Below are positions 21,093 through 34,569 of a stretch of 64,000 nucleotides of DNA, piece by piece. Origin of the DNA: Bradyrhizobium sp. SZCCT0148 (GTDB lineage: Bacteria; Pseudomonadota; Alphaproteobacteria; Rhizobiales; Xanthobacteraceae); assembly GCF_018129985.1 (NCBI RefSeq), contig NZ_JAFCKT010000002.1:372001-436000 (forward strand), written 5' to 3'. Position 1 is the first letter of the stretch. The number at the start of each line of letters is the position of its first letter. A program made the translations under genes and the position numbers. The notes under the pieces are model-generated. The model had not been told where the DNA came from, made no database searches, and worked only from the letters and a program-made list of their open reading frames with translations.

Positions 21093-21824
21093 TCACACGC
21101 CGAGTGTACCGGCCTTGGCCGCGGCGTAGCGTTCGCCGACGACTTTCCAGTTCACCGTGTTCCACCAGGCCTTGAGATAATCGGCGCGACGGTTCTGGTA
21201 GTTCAGGTAATAGGCGTGCTCCCAGACGTCGTTGCCGAGCAGCGCGCGCTTGCCGTCCATCATCGGGTTGTCCTGGTTGGGGCGGGTCTCGATCGCGAGC
21301 TTGCCATCCTTGCTGACTGTCACGAAGACCCAGCCGGAGCCGAATACGCGTCCGCCGGCAGCGTTGAAGTCGGTTTGGAATTTCTCCATGCCGCCGAGGT
21401 CGCTGTCGATCGCGGCGAGCACCGCACCTTCCGGCTTGCCGCCGTTCGGGCCCATGATTTGCCAGAACATCGTGTGGTTGGCGTGGCCGCCCATGCTGTT
21501 GCGAACGCCGGTGCGGATGGCCTCCGGCACGGCATTGAGATTGCCCAGCACTTCACCGACTGGTTTTTCCGCGATCTGCGGATTGTCCTTGGCGAAATTG
21601 TTCAGGTTGGTGATGAACGCCTGGTGATGGCGGTCGTGATGGATCTCCATCGTCTTGGCATCGATATGCGGTTCCAGCGCGTTCGCCGGATAGGCCAGAG
21701 GATCGAGCTTGAACGGACCCGCGGGCGCCACGGCGGCCTGCGCGAACACGAGGCGCGGAGCCGCTGCAGCGGCAACAAGGCCTGTTGCAGCGAACATGAG
21801 ACGGCGCCGGGATATGGATGACAT
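21093..21824 (-). CDS. sodA: Superoxide dismutase (Mn/Fe type) with Tat signal
   Basis: 243 residues. The first ~30 residues form a twin-arginine-like signal (SRRRLMF, hydrophobic core, cleavage near FAQA), so the enzyme is probably exported folded to the periplasm. Metal ligands are visible: His in EIHHDRHHQ, His in GGHANHTMFW and Asp/His in DVWEHAYY. GGHANH rather than AAQAxN favours Mn, but this is not decisive. CAGGAGA sits 5-11 bases upstream of the ATG. Convergent with katG: removal of superoxide and peroxide are encoded together. Confidence 0.94.
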   Translation of the reverse strand: MSSISRRRLMFAATGLVAAAAAPRLVFAQAAVAPAGPFKLDPLAYPANALEPHIDAKTMEIHHDRHHQAFITNLNNFAKDNPQIAEKPVGEVLGNLNAVPEAIRTGVRNSMGGHANHTMFWQIMGPNGGKPEGAVLAAIDSDLGGMEKFQTDFNAAGGRVFGSGWVFVTVSKDGKLAIETRPNQDNPMMDGKRALLGNDVWEHAYYLNYQNRRADYLKAWWNTVNWKVVGERYAAAKAGTLGV

Positions 21825-21975
21825 GTGGTTCTCCTGTCTGGGGACGATCTGCTGATCAAGCGTGAGAACAGCTACGCAGCACCGACCCCCGACGGTTTCG
21901 ATCACAGTCATTGTGACGCAGCGGCGGAATCGCGCATTGCTATCTCGAGGATGCCCGCGGCAGACAGCCAACAAA

Positions 21976-21999
21976 AAGGGCGGCCTTTCGGCCGCCCTT
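21976..21999 (-). terminator. Rho-independent terminator of pnp
   Basis: Perfect 10-bp stem AAGGGCGGCC/GGCCGCCCTT with a 4-base loop. On the minus strand it is followed by TTT, completing a T5 tract, 25 bases after the pnp stop. Confidence 0.9.
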
Positions 22000-22023
22000 C
22001 GTGTGTCTGATGGTGCTCGGCGA

Positions 22024-24180
<2,157 letters not shown>

Positions 24181-24526
24181 AGAGGTCTTCTTTCATGGGT
24201 TCTCGAAAGAAGGGACGGCTCTCGAAAAACAAAAACCATGCGCAAGATTGCGGGACGTTGATCGAAGCGGGCGATCAGCGTCCTGCGATCCTGCCATGGT
24301 TTCTGGATTTCGGATGGCATCCATCCTTTCGGGTCATACGGGCGCCTTGCCCGTTGTGCCCAGCCGCCGGATTGCTGCTGGACTGTCAGTCGGCACGAAT
24401 GCGAATACGCGAATTGCGATCTTCGCTCTTCGTGCCCGGATGCTGGCCGTCAACGGCCCGCGTCCGACGTATGCGCAACTTCGATCAAAAAGCTTGAAAT
24501 AAGGGCTTTCGTTCGAAACCACGTAC
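24181..24526 (-). promoter_or_regulatory. pnp leader with long hairpin (346 bases without a gene)
   Basis: The most notable structure is at 24246-24290: 19 consecutive positions pair with their mirror across a 7-base loop, of which 16 are Watson-Crick on the minus-strand transcript (the other three are A.C mismatches). E. coli pnp is autoregulated through RNase III cleavage of such a leader stem. A plain ribosome-binding region precedes pnp. Nothing coding was recognised in the remainder. Confidence 0.6.
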
Positions 24527-24551
24527 GAAAACGCGCGCCGTTGGGCGCGCG
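24527..24551 (-). terminator. Terminator-like hairpin after rpsO
   Basis: 8-bp stem CGCGCGCC/GGCGCGCG with a 4-base loop (24532-24551). On the minus strand it is followed by TTTTC, just after the rpsO stop, and could end or partly end transcription before pnp. Confidence 0.75.
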
Positions 24552-24559
24552 CAAGAACT

Positions 24560-24829
24560 TTAACGACGAATGTTGTGCTTCTCGAGCAGCGCCTTGTAAC
24601 GCGCCTCGTCACGCTTCTTGAGATAGTCGAGCAGCGAGCGGCGGGTCGAAACCAGCTTCAAGAGGCCGCGACGCGAATGGTTGTCCTTCACGTGGGTCTT
24701 GAAATGGTTGGTGAGGTTGTTGATGCGTTCCGACAGGATCGCGACCTGAACCTCCGGCGAGCCGGTGTCGCCGGCCTTGTTGGCATTCGTCTTGATGACT
24801 TCCGCTTTGCGTTCTGCGGCAATCGACAT
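24560..24829 (-). CDS. rpsO: 30S ribosomal protein S15
   Basis: 89 residues, the standard length. Binds 16S rRNA early in 30S assembly. Conserved blocks [37 protein letters not shown] and [12 protein letters not shown] are recognisable. The ATG at 24829 is chosen over an in-frame TTG at 24835; truB ends at 24832. It lies between truB and pnp and may have its own terminator. Confidence 0.98.
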   Translation of the reverse strand: MSIAAERKAEVIKTNANKAGDTGSPEVQVAILSERINNLTNHFKTHVKDNHSRRGLLKLVSTRRSLLDYLKKRDEARYKALLEKHNIRR

Positions 24830-24831
24830 CG

Positions 24832-25968
24832 TCAATTTCTCTCGTTGCGACCGGAGCTGGCAGTCAGGCCGGTCAGGTTGAACACACGCTTGGGGATGAT
24901 TTCGCCATTGCCGACTTCAGCAAGCGCGAGAAGACGGCCTGCCACCGTGACATAGACTGTGCCGCTACTTGTGGGCGCATCCCGTCCGCGCAACAAAACG
25001 GCTTGGCCCCGATGGAGCCTTGCCGCATCAGCCCGAGTGACGGCCAGTGCCGGGATGTCGTCCAGCGCGGTCTCAACGGGCATAAGCGCGTCCGCGAGGC
25101 TACCCTCGCCGGACGCGGCTCTATCGCACAAAGCCTCCAACTGATCCAGCGGAATCATGTCGTTTTCGCCAAATGGGCCGACCAGGGTCCGCCTGAGCGC
25201 ACAGATATGGCCGAAAGTGCCGAGAATCCGACCCATATCGCGGGCCAGCGCCCGGACATAGGTGCCCTTGCCGCATTCGGCCTCGAATATGGCGTGGTCG
25301 CTATCCGGTTGATCCACAAGGGTTAAATGGTGGATCTCAACCGGACGGGCCGCCAGTTCCACGATTTCGCCGTCGCGGGCGAGGTCATAGGCGCGCTCGC
25401 CCTGGACCTTGATCGCGGAGTAGCGCGGCGGAATCTGCTCGATCACCCCGGTGAAGCGGGGCAACAGGGCCAGGATGGCCTCGCGGGTCGGACGCTGCTC
25501 GGAGGTCGCGGTCACCCGGCCCTCGATATCGTCGGTGTCGCGTTCCTCGCCCCAGCACACCGTGAACTGGTAGCGCTTGCGGCCGTCCATGACGAAGGGA
25601 ACGGTCTTGGTGGCTTCCCCGAGCGCGATCGGCAAGCCCCCCGAGGCGAGCGGATCGAGCGTGCCGGCGTGTCCGGCGCGCTTGGCGTTGAACAGGCGCT
25701 TGAGCACCGCCACCGCCTGCGTCGAGGTCATGCCGATCGGCTTGTCGAGCACGACCCAGCCATGGACGTCGCGCCGGTCGCGGCGGACCTGGTTGCCCTT
25801 CTGCCTGGTGTTGGCGCGCGGGTCGTTGTTGACGCGGCGCGGCTCCTGATGCGGCTGCGAATTGCCGCTCAGGCCCGCAAGCGTATCGTCCGCAAGATTA
25901 TTTTTTTGCGCGTCGCGCTGATCGGCCTGTTCGCCGCTGATCGTGTCGTGAGCAGGGTCCATCGTCAT
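24832..25968 (-). CDS. truB: tRNA pseudouridine-55 synthase TruB
   Basis: 378 residues. Converts U55 to pseudouridine in the T loop of tRNAs. The catalytic Asp is in [14 protein letters not shown]. The first ~65 residues before [13 protein letters not shown] are a polar, disordered extension not found in E. coli TruB. The start overlaps the rbfA stop as ATGA (translational coupling). Confidence 0.96.
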   Translation of the reverse strand: MTMDPAHDTISGEQADQRDAQKNNLADDTLAGLSGNSQPHQEPRRVNNDPRANTRQKGNQVRRDRRDVHGWVVLDKPIGMTSTQAVAVLKRLFNAKRAGHAGTLDPLASGGLPIALGEATKTVPFVMDGRKRYQFTVCWGEERDTDDIEGRVTATSEQRPTREAILALLPRFTGVIEQIPPRYSAIKVQGERAYDLARDGEIVELAARPVEIHHLTLVDQPDSDHAIFEAECGKGTYVRALARDMGRILGTFGHICALRRTLVGPFGENDMIPLDQLEALCDRAASGEGSLADALMPVETALDDIPALAVTRADAARLHRGQAVLLRGRDAPTSSGTVYVTVAGRLLALAEVGNGEIIPKRVFNLTGLTASSGRNERN

Positions 25969-26399
25969 CGTTCTTCTTCCCGATCCGTGTCCGGATCCTG
26001 TTCCAGATCCTTCTGCACCGCAGGTGTTCTCAAAAGCTTCTCGATCCGTTCCGCTTCGTCGAATCGTTCGTCGACGCGGAAGCGAAGGTCGGGTGCAAAT
26101 TTCAGGTTAACGCGATGCGCGACCTCGCCGCGCAGAAACTTCTTGTTGCGTTCGAGCGCAGCGATGACGACCTCGGTGTCGCGGCCACCGAGCGGCATCA
26201 CATAGACTGTCGCGAGCTTCAGGTCGGGTGACATCCGCACCTCCGGCACGGTGATGATGTGACCTTCAAGATCCGCATCATGCACATTGCCTTGCGCCAA
26301 AATCTCGGCCATCGCGTGGCGAACCTGCTCGCCGACGCGCAACTGGCGTTGCGAGCCTCCGCCGGGCGCGGAATTTTTCTTCTGATGATGGCGTGGCAT
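25965..26399 (-). CDS. rbfA: Ribosome-binding factor A
   Basis: 144 residues. Binds the 30S subunit and acts in 16S 5' end maturation. Typical elements: [14 protein letters not shown] near residue 20, [14 protein letters not shown], and the KH-like [31 protein letters not shown]. Lies between infB and truB; it overlaps truB by 4 bases. Confidence 0.97.
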   Translation of the reverse strand: MPRHHQKKNSAPGGGSQRQLRVGEQVRHAMAEILAQGNVHDADLEGHIITVPEVRMSPDLKLATVYVMPLGGRDTEVVIAALERNKKFLRGEVAHRVNLKFAPDLRFRVDERFDEAERIEKLLRTPAVQKDLEQDPDTDREEER

Positions 26400-26475
26400 T
26401 CTCGAAAATCACCTCGTCATGCCCCTGTTTGGGACACGGGCATTGTCATTTGTCTTGTTGAAACGAAGAGGGGTG

Positions 26476-26499
26476 GATGGCCGGAAAAATCCGGCCATC
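26476..26499. other. Hairpin in the infB-rbfA gap
   Basis: Perfect 10-bp stem GATGGCCGGA/TCCGGCCATC with an AAAA loop and no T-run. Possible mRNA processing or stabilising hairpin rather than a terminator. The infB-rbfA gap (26400-26553) is unusually long for this operon. Confidence 0.4.
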
Positions 26500-26553
26500 G
26501 CACTCCCGCAATTTCAGCTCAAAAAGATCCCGGCGCTTCGGTAAGATTTGGAC

Positions 26554-29262
26554 TTACAGGGAGCGCTGGATCGTCTCTACGCGGTAACACTCGATCACGT
26601 CACCGGCACGCATGTCGTGGTAGTTCTCGAAAGCCATGCCGCATTCCTGACCGGACTGGACTTCCTTCACTTCGTCCTTAAACCGCTTCAGCGTCGACAG
26701 CTTGCCTTCGTGCACGACGACGTTGTCGCGGATCAAGCGCACATTGGCGCCGCGTTCCACGGTGCCGTCGGTGACGCGGCAGCCGGCAACCTTGCCGACC
26801 TTGGAGATGTTGAAGATCTCCAGGATCGAGGCATTGCCGAGCATGGTTTCGCGCAAGGTCGGCGCGAGCAGACCGCTCATCGCCTTCTTCACGTCGTCCA
26901 CGAGGTCGTAGATGATGTTGTAGTAGCGGATCTCGATGCCGTTGCGCTTGGCGGCCGCAGCGGCCTCCTTGTTGGCACGAACCGAGAAGCCGATGATCGC
27001 GGCGTTGAAACCTTCCGCCAGCGTCACGTCGGATTCCGAGATGCCGCCGACGCCGGCATGCAGGATGCGGGCGGCGACTTCGTCGGTGCCGAGCTTCTCC
27101 AGCGAGCCGAGGATCGCTTCCAGCGAGCCCTGCACGTCGGCCTTGATGATCAGCGGGAATTCCTTGCGGCCCGCGGTCTTCAATTGCGACATCATCTGCT
27201 CGAGCGAGCCGCGCATGCCGGAGATCGAGGCAGCCGCGTTCTCGCGCTTCTGGTGCGCACGGTAGCTCGTGACCTGGCGGGCGCGGGCTTCGTTCTCGAC
27301 CACGGCGAGACGATCGCCGGCTTCCGGCGGACCGTTGAAGCCGAGCACTTCGACCGGCACCGACGGACCTGCTTCCTGGACGGTCTCGCCCTGATCCGAG
27401 ATCAGCGCGCGGACGCGGCCCATCTCGGCGCCGGCGACGATGATGTCGCCGACCCGGAGCGTGCCGCGCTGAACCAGCACGGTGGCGACCGGACCGCGGC
27501 CACGATCGAGCTTGGCTTCGATCACGGTGCCCTCGGCCGGCCGTTCCGAATTGGTCTTGAGGTCGAGGATATCGGCCTGGAGCGCGATCATCTCGAGCAG
27601 CTTGTCGAGATTGGTCTTGTTCTTGGCGGACACTTCGACGTCGACGACGTCGCCGCCGAACGATTCAACCTGCACCTCGTGCTGGAGCAGCTCGGTGCGC
27701 ACGCGCTCGGGCTTGGCATCGGGCTTGTCGATCTTGTTGATCGCAACGATGATCGGCACCCGCGCCGCCTTGGCGTGGTTGATGGCTTCGACCGTCTGCG
27801 GCATGACGCCGTCATCGGCCGCGACCACCAGCACGACGATGTCGGTGACCTTGGCGCCGCGGGCGCGCATCGCGGTGAACGCGGCGTGGCCGGGCGTGTC
27901 GATGAAGGTGATCTTCTTGCCGCTTTCGGGCGACAGCACCTGATAAGCGCCGATATGCTGGGTGATGCCGCCGGCTTCGCCGGAGACGACGTTGGCATGA
28001 CGGAGCGCGTCGAGCAGCGAGGTCTTGCCGTGGTCGACGTGGCCCATCACGGTCACCACGGGCGAACGGGTCTCGGTGTCGGTCGAATCGTCGGTGGCGT
28101 CGAACAGGCCTTCTTCAACGTCGGACGCAGCAACGCGCTTGACGGTGTGGCCGAGCTCTTCGGCGATCAGCTGCGCGGTGTCGGCGTCGATCACGTCGGT
28201 GATCTTGTGGATCGCGCCCTGCTTCATCAGCATGCGGATGATTTCCACCGCGCGCTCGGACATGCGGTTGGCGAGTTCCTGGATCGTGATCGCTTCCGGA
28301 ATGACAACTTCGCGGATCAGCTTTTCCTTCGGCTCGTTCGCGGCATGGCCCTTCAGGCGCTGGGTGCGGCGGCGGAACGACGCGATCGAGCGCTCGCGCA
28401 CGTCGTCGGCATTGAATGCGGTGACGACGGTCAGGCGGCCGCGCTCCTTCTGCGGGCCAGGCTTGTGGGTGGGCTTGGGGGCCACCACGGGGCGCGCGGC
28501 GCCGCCGGGACCGCGGCGGATCTGGCGCGGACCATCATCCTCGTCCGGGCCGGCGGCAACGGCGGGCGCGCGGCCCAACGGGCCACCTGCAGGCCTCGCC
28601 GTGGTCGTTCCGGGACGCCCGGTCGATGTTCCCGGGCGTGCCGTGGTGGTGCCGGGGCGCGCGGCGGGAGCGCCGGGGCGCGGCGCCGGAGCGGCGGGGG
28701 CGGCGGCTGCGGGGCGCGGCGCGGAAGCCGGCTGCTCGCCTTCGCCAAAACGCTTCTTGGCTTCGGTCTCTGCCTTGCGCTTGGCTTCGTCCTCGTGACG
28801 GTGACGCTCTTCCTCGGCCTTGCGGCGGGATTCGGCAGCTTCGCGCTCGATGCGCTCAGCGGCTTCGCGAACGGCGCGGCGCTGGGCCTCTTCCTCGGCC
28901 TGGCGGCGCTCTTCGACTTCGCGCACCTTGGCGTCGGCCAGCGCGCTGGCGCGGGCGGAACGTTCGTCCTCGGTCAGCGTGCGCAGCACCACGCCGGATC
29001 CGGCGTTGCGCGGCGGCGCCGGGCGCGACGGAGCAGGCGTCGGCGTTGGCGCGGCCGGTGCCGGCTTCGCGACAACGGTGGGAGCCTGCGGTTCGGCACT
29101 GCCGTCGATGCGGCGCTTGCCGCGCTTCTCGACCACGACCTGCTTGCTGCGGCCGTGGCTGAAGCTCTGGCGGACAGTGCCCGTTTCGACGCGCGGCTTG
29201 AGCGATAGCGTCTTGCTCGGAACGCTCAGCTTTTTGTCGTCCGGGGTCTTGGTATCAACCAT
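26554..29262 (-). CDS. infB: Translation initiation factor IF-2
   Basis: 902 residues. GTPase that delivers fMet-tRNA to the 30S subunit. A basic, Ala/Pro-rich low-complexity N-terminal region with an RERRQ-like coiled-coil segment (about residues 65-260) is followed by the IF2 N-domain. The G domain has [17 protein letters not shown] and NKID, and IF2-type C domains end at ETIQRSL. It sits between ylxR and rbfA in the conserved operon. Confidence 0.98.
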   Translation of the reverse strand: MVDTKTPDDKKLSVPSKTLSLKPRVETGTVRQSFSHGRSKQVVVEKRGKRRIDGSAEPQAPTVVAKPAPAAPTPTPAPSRPAPPRNAGSGVVLRTLTEDERSARASALADAKVREVEERRQAEEEAQRRAVREAAERIEREAAESRRKAEEERHRHEDEAKRKAETEAKKRFGEGEQPASAPRPAAAAPAAPAPRPGAPAARPGTTTARPGTSTGRPGTTTARPAGGPLGRAPAVAAGPDEDDGPRQIRRGPGGAARPVVAPKPTHKPGPQKERGRLTVVTAFNADDVRERSIASFRRRTQRLKGHAANEPKEKLIREVVIPEAITIQELANRMSERAVEIIRMLMKQGAIHKITDVIDADTAQLIAEELGHTVKRVAASDVEEGLFDATDDSTDTETRSPVVTVMGHVDHGKTSLLDALRHANVVSGEAGGITQHIGAYQVLSPESGKKITFIDTPGHAAFTAMRARGAKVTDIVVLVVAADDGVMPQTVEAINHAKAARVPIIVAINKIDKPDAKPERVRTELLQHEVQVESFGGDVVDVEVSAKNKTNLDKLLEMIALQADILDLKTNSERPAEGTVIEAKLDRGRGPVATVLVQRGTLRVGDIIVAGAEMGRVRALISDQGETVQEAGPSVPVEVLGFNGPPEAGDRLAVVENEARARQVTSYRAHQKRENAAASISGMRGSLEQMMSQLKTAGRKEFPLIIKADVQGSLEAILGSLEKLGTDEVAARILHAGVGGISESDVTLAEGFNAAIIGFSVRANKEAAAAAKRNGIEIRYYNIIYDLVDDVKKAMSGLLAPTLRETMLGNASILEIFNISKVGKVAGCRVTDGTVERGANVRLIRDNVVVHEGKLSTLKRFKDEVKEVQSGQECGMAFENYHDMRAGDVIECYRVETIQRSL

Positions 29263-29331
29263 TCAGCAGTCCTAATCCTGATTTATCAGTGTTGTGCGTT
29301 GCCGCACCGTCCAATCGGGTCGTCGTATCTC

Positions 29332-30015
29332 TCAGAAATCCTGGCCGGGCTTTTCGGCAGTCTTGTCAGCGTCCGCCATCCGGTATCGGACCAGCATCTG
29401 GCTACGCGACAGGAATGACCTGCTCGCCGGGCCCGCGAGCAGGGCAGCATGTATCACATTTGACCGGGTCAGTGCCAAATCCAATTCTAACGATTTCAGC
29501 GCCGTGACGACGGTAATTTGCGGCTTGGCGCCGCGATTTCCGGCATTTTGACGCGCCAGCGTGTCCAATTTACGGATTCCGTCCGCAGCCCCGTCGCTGG
29601 CGTGGATCAGGACCTCGACCGTGCCTTCCCGAAGAGCGCTTTCGACCTTGCCGAAGCCGGCCACAACCTGGCCGGCCTTGGCAGCAATCCCAAGGGCTTC
29701 CGTCACGCTCCGAACCAGGAGCGTCTCGATATCGGCAGGAAGCGTCTGAGGGATGCGCAACTCGCGCTTGAAGGCCTTGCCAAAATGGTGACGCCGGACG
29801 GCTTCCGCAACCACCCCGCGGGAGGCGGTGAGCCACATGCCGCGTCCGGGCAGCTTGCGCTTGAGATCTGGAACTACGTCGCCTTGCGGCGAAATGACGA
29901 AGCGGATCAGCTCGTCGATCGGCCGGACCTGCCGACTGACCGCGCACATCCGCATGGTCGCGGACCTTTCGGTCCGCGGTCCATGGTCAAGTTCGGGGTC
30001 AGTATCGGTGAGCAT
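29332..30015 (-). CDS. YlxR-type RNA-binding protein fused to an L7Ae-like domain
   Basis: 227 residues. The N-terminal half is a DUF448/YlxR domain: MRMCAVSRQVRPIDELIRFV and GRGMWLTASRGVV. The second half (about residues 95-205) has the features of a YlxQ/L7Ae-like domain (ALGIAAKAGQVVAGFGKVESAL, LALTRSNVIHAALL). In many bacteria these are separate genes between nusA and infB; here one protein carries both. Probably binds RNA or ribosomes; exact role unknown. Confidence 0.9.
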   Translation of the reverse strand: MLTDTDPELDHGPRTERSATMRMCAVSRQVRPIDELIRFVISPQGDVVPDLKRKLPGRGMWLTASRGVVAEAVRRHHFGKAFKRELRIPQTLPADIETLLVRSVTEALGIAAKAGQVVAGFGKVESALREGTVEVLIHASDGAADGIRKLDTLARQNAGNRGAKPQITVVTALKSLELDLALTRSNVIHAALLAGPASRSFLSRSQMLVRYRMADADKTAEKPGQDF

Positions 30016-30038
30016 CCGGGCGACATCCTCCTTCGCCC

Positions 30039-31649
<1,611 letters not shown>

Positions 31650-31651
31650 GG

Positions 31652-32404
31652 CTAGTCTCCTTCGTCAGGCTCGATCTCGCCACGCCGCGCGCGTTCGGCA
31701 GCAAGGCGATGTATCTTAGTGTTGGTCGGGGCCGGCTTCTTTTGCGGCTTGGTGTTCTTGGTAATCTTCGCGCTGATTTCGGCGTGCGGCGCAGCCGGCG
31801 GCTCCAGCCCGAGTTCGCGGCGCATCTGGCGCTCCTGGGCCTTGCCGCGGCGCATGGATTCCGCGATCAGATCGTCGGTCAGCACCAGCCGGGCCTCGCC
31901 GATATCTTCCATCGTCAGCAGGACGTCAGGATTGTCGGTCGCCTTGGCGTCGTCGCGACGCAGGTGCACCCGGTCGCCCTCGACGGCCCCGAGCTTGCCG
32001 CGGAACCGCTTGCGTCCCTCATGGGCGACGGCCATGTCGATCTTTACCAGATGGCCGGCATAGCGCTCGAAATCGGAACGACGGACCAGCGGCCGGTCGA
32101 TCCCCGGCGAAGAAACTTCCAGCCGATAGGCGCGATCGATGGGATCGGCGACGTCGAGCACGGGCGACAACGCCCGCGAGATCGCCTCGCAATCCTCGAG
32201 CTGCATCGAGCCGTCCGGCCGCTCGGCCATGATCTGCACGGTGCAGCCGGCCTCGCCGGAAATACGGATCCGCACCAGCCGGTAGCCCATGCCCTCGAGC
32301 ACCGGACCTGCGACTGCAGACACACGTGCCGCCACGCCCGGCTCGACCACGAGCCTCGGCTCGGCCAGCAACTCGGCATCGGTGGAACCAGTCGGTTCGG
32401 TCAT
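31652..32404 (-). CDS. rimP: Ribosome maturation factor RimP
   Basis: 250 residues from [13 protein letters not shown]. Needed for 30S assembly. The core matches RimP ([34 protein letters not shown]). The last ~60 residues are a Lys-rich extension ([24 protein letters not shown]). First gene of the rimP-pnp operon. The frame also allows a start at 32416. Preceded by a promoter and an attenuator-like leader. Confidence 0.95.
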   Translation of the reverse strand: MTEPTGSTDAELLAEPRLVVEPGVAARVSAVAGPVLEGMGYRLVRIRISGEAGCTVQIMAERPDGSMQLEDCEAISRALSPVLDVADPIDRAYRLEVSSPGIDRPLVRRSDFERYAGHLVKIDMAVAHEGRKRFRGKLGAVEGDRVHLRRDDAKATDNPDVLLTMEDIGEARLVLTDDLIAESMRRGKAQERQMRRELGLEPPAAPHAEISAKITKNTKPQKKPAPTNTKIHRLAAERARRGEIEPDEGD

Positions 32405-32526
32405 ATCGGAGATCAAGGCGCTCGTTGGATAAGGCTTGGGTTAAGGCTTGGTTAAGATTTCAAAGCCCGCTTCGGAACTTCCCGACAGCGCGTCGGGCTA
32501 CCATCTTCCGCCAAGCCACGTTCGGG

Positions 32527-32562
32527 TAATAAAAAAGAGCGGGTCCTTTCGGGCCCACTCTC
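32527..32562 (-). promoter_or_regulatory. rimP leader terminator (attenuator candidate)
   Basis: On the minus strand, GAGTGGG pairs with CCCGCTC (one T.G) around a GAAA-containing loop and is followed by TTTTTTATT: a classical intrinsic terminator about 125 bases upstream of rimP and inside its transcript. A TGAGAG segment just before it can pair with TTCTCA upstream, giving a competing fold. A rimP leader of this type is a known attenuator family in alphaproteobacteria. Confidence 0.75.
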
Positions 32563-32597
32563 ACTACGCGGATCGTATGAGAAGATGAATTGGCGCT

Positions 32598-32626
32598 GAT
32601 ATAGCGCTTTCTGTCCCTGCGGACAA
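32598..32626 (-). promoter_or_regulatory. Sigma-70-type promoter of the rimP-nusA-infB operon
   Basis: Minus strand TTGTCC, 17-base spacer, TATATC. Transcription would start near 32590 and run through the leader terminator. The rest of the 375-base gap (32405-32779) contains no recognised gene. Confidence 0.65.
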
Positions 32627-32779
32627 GGCCCATCGCGGGCCAAGCAAGGCTTTTTGGGCCCGACGAGCGGCGTCCCCGGCCTAACGCTTCCTTCACCTCG
32701 GAGGTCTAAATTCCCTGATTGTGGGGCGGCTTGGACCAAGGGCGCGCCCGCGGCGTGCCCCCTACGAGTTTGCGTTTAC

Positions 32780-33862
32780 ATGACCGTTGCCACGTCGCTC
32801 ATTCCCGGACTGGACGATATCGTAAAGCGCGGTGATCCGCGGCGACGCGGCGATATCGCGCGCGCCATCTCCGAACTGTTCTTCCAGGATTCCGCCAACC
32901 TCCGTCCCGAGCTCATCGATCTCTTCGACAATCTCCTGATCGATCTCGTCCCGCATGCGGAGCTTGCCTCGCGCGCCGACCTGGCCGAGCGCTTCTCGCA
33001 GTTGAACAATGCGCCGCCGCATCTGGTGAACCAGCTCGCGCGGGAGAACGAAATCGCGGTTGCAGGTCCGGTGCTGCGCCGCTCCCCCGTGCTCGATGAC
33101 GCCGCGCTGGTCGAGATCGCGCGGTTGAAAGGTCAGGGGCATTTGCTAGCGATGACGGAGCGCCCCGCCCTGTCTCCCGTCATCACCGACGTGCTGGTCG
33201 AGCGCGGCGATCGCAATGTGGTGCGCCGCACCGCGGGCAATGCCGGCGCGGTGTTCTCGCCAGGCAGCTATTCCGAGCTGATCAAGCGCGCGGCGCATGA
33301 CGGCGTGCTGACGCTCAAGATCGGCCAGCGCAACGATCTTTCGGGCGAGAACCTGAAAGAGCTTTTGGACGGTACGCTCGACGTCATCCGCCGTCGGCTC
33401 TCTAGCGTGGTCAACCCCGCGCGCCAGGTCGAGATCAAGCGCGCGATGGCTGCCATCGAGGAGGCCGCGCTGCCGCCAGGACCGCGGCGCGATTTCTCCG
33501 CGGCCCAGCGCACGGTGCTGGCGTTGCATCGCGGCGGCCATCTCGGCGAGAGCGCGCTGCTGGGCTTCGCCAAGGCGAACAAATACGAGGAATCGATCGC
33601 CTCGCTCTCGGCGATGGCCGGCATTCGCCTCTCGGTCCTCGATCGCCTGATCTCGGGCGATCGCTACGATCCGATCCTCATTCTCGGCCGCGTGCTCAAT
33701 CTCGGCTGGCCCACGGTTCGCGCGCTCATCCTGCTCTGGTACGGCCCGCACCGCACGCCGGCCGATGCCGACATCGAGGCCGCGCGCGTCAATTTCACGC
33801 GCCTGATGCCGACGACTGCCGAGCGCGTCGTGAATTTCTGGCGCAACCGGCAGACGATCTAG
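32780..33862 (+). CDS. DUF2336 protein
   Basis: 360 residues from MTVATSLIPGLDDIVKRGD. Almost entirely alpha-helical, with regularly spaced leucines typical of the DUF2336 helical-repeat family found in alphaproteobacteria, often with signalling functions. The function is unknown. The stop overlaps the convergent trmB stop in CTAG. Start chosen because it matches the family; the frame is open from 32654. Confidence 0.8.
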   Translation: MTVATSLIPGLDDIVKRGDPRRRGDIARAISELFFQDSANLRPELIDLFDNLLIDLVPHAELASRADLAERFSQLNNAPPHLVNQLARENEIAVAGPVLRRSPVLDDAALVEIARLKGQGHLLAMTERPALSPVITDVLVERGDRNVVRRTAGNAGAVFSPGSYSELIKRAAHDGVLTLKIGQRNDLSGENLKELLDGTLDVIRRRLSSVVNPARQVEIKRAMAAIEEAALPPGPRRDFSAAQRTVLALHRGGHLGESALLGFAKANKYEESIASLSAMAGIRLSVLDRLISGDRYDPILILGRVLNLGWPTVRALILLWYGPHRTPADADIEAARVNFTRLMPTTAERVVNFWRNRQTI

Positions 33863-34569
33863 AGCCGTCTGAACCGCAGATAAGCCGCCTTGCGTCCTTC
33901 GCGCGTCGCCTTTCGGCCGTAGCGCGTCATGGTGTAGCCCGCCCATGGCTGCCTGAAATCGTCGGCGCGCTCGGCAAGCCAGACGAAATCCTGCGAACGC
34001 GCAAGATGCGACAGGGTCCAGGCGCAGTAATCGTCGATGTCGCAGACGAAGCGGAATTCGCCGTTCGGCTTCAGCACGCGCGCCATTGCGGCGATCGTTC
34101 TGTCCTGGACGAAGCGCCGTTTCCAGTGCCGCCGCTTCGGCCAGGGATCCGGATGGATCAGGTCGATCCGCGACAGCGATGCCTTCGGCAGCCAGGCCAG
34201 CAGTTCGGCGGCATCGCCTGCAAACAGGCGGATGTTGCCGATGTTCGCGGCCTCGATCTGCGCGAGGATCTTTGCCATGCCGTTGACATAGGGCTCGCAG
34301 CCGATGAAGCCCGTCGTGGCGAAGCTTTGGGCCTCGGCCGCGAGATGCTCGCCGCCGCCGAAGCCGATCTCGAGCCGCACATCTTCAGCGGCGGGATCGA
34401 ATATCTCGCTTGCATCCGCCGGCGTCTCGCCGTCGATGTCGAGCGCCAGATGCGGCAGCAGATGACCAATCAGCTCGGCCTGGTGCTGCCTGAGCTTGTG
34501 ACCCTTGCGGCGCCCGAAGAACGCGCGCTCGCCGTCATCGCGATCGGAGTCCGATTTGCGCTCGCTCAT
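33859..34569 (-). CDS. trmB: tRNA (guanine-N7)-methyltransferase TrmB
   Basis: 236 residues. Methylates G46 of tRNA with SAM. Visible motifs: LEIGFGGGEHL (SAM), FIGCEPYVNGMAK and the catalytic DLIHPDPWPKRRHWKRRF. Its start overlaps the M20 peptidase stop by ATGA. It ends the long tsaB-to-trmB convoy on the minus strand. Confidence 0.97.
   Translation of the reverse strand: MSERKSDSDRDDGERAFFGRRKGHKLRQHQAELIGHLLPHLALDIDGETPADASEIFDPAAEDVRLEIGFGGGEHLAAEAQSFATTGFIGCEPYVNGMAKILAQIEAANIGNIRLFAGDAAELLAWLPKASLSRIDLIHPDPWPKRRHWKRRFVQDRTIAAMARVLKPNGEFRFVCDIDDYCAWTLSHLARSQDFVWLAERADDFRQPWAGYTMTRYGRKATREGRKAAYLRFRRL

Noticed and set aside
26548..29208. Very long open frame opposite infB
   Set aside because: Antisense shadow of infB; product has no recognisable domain.
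32405..32779. tRNA gene upstream of rimP (as metY in E. coli)
   Set aside because: No cloverleaf with T-loop and anticodon stem found; the structure fits a terminator leader instead.
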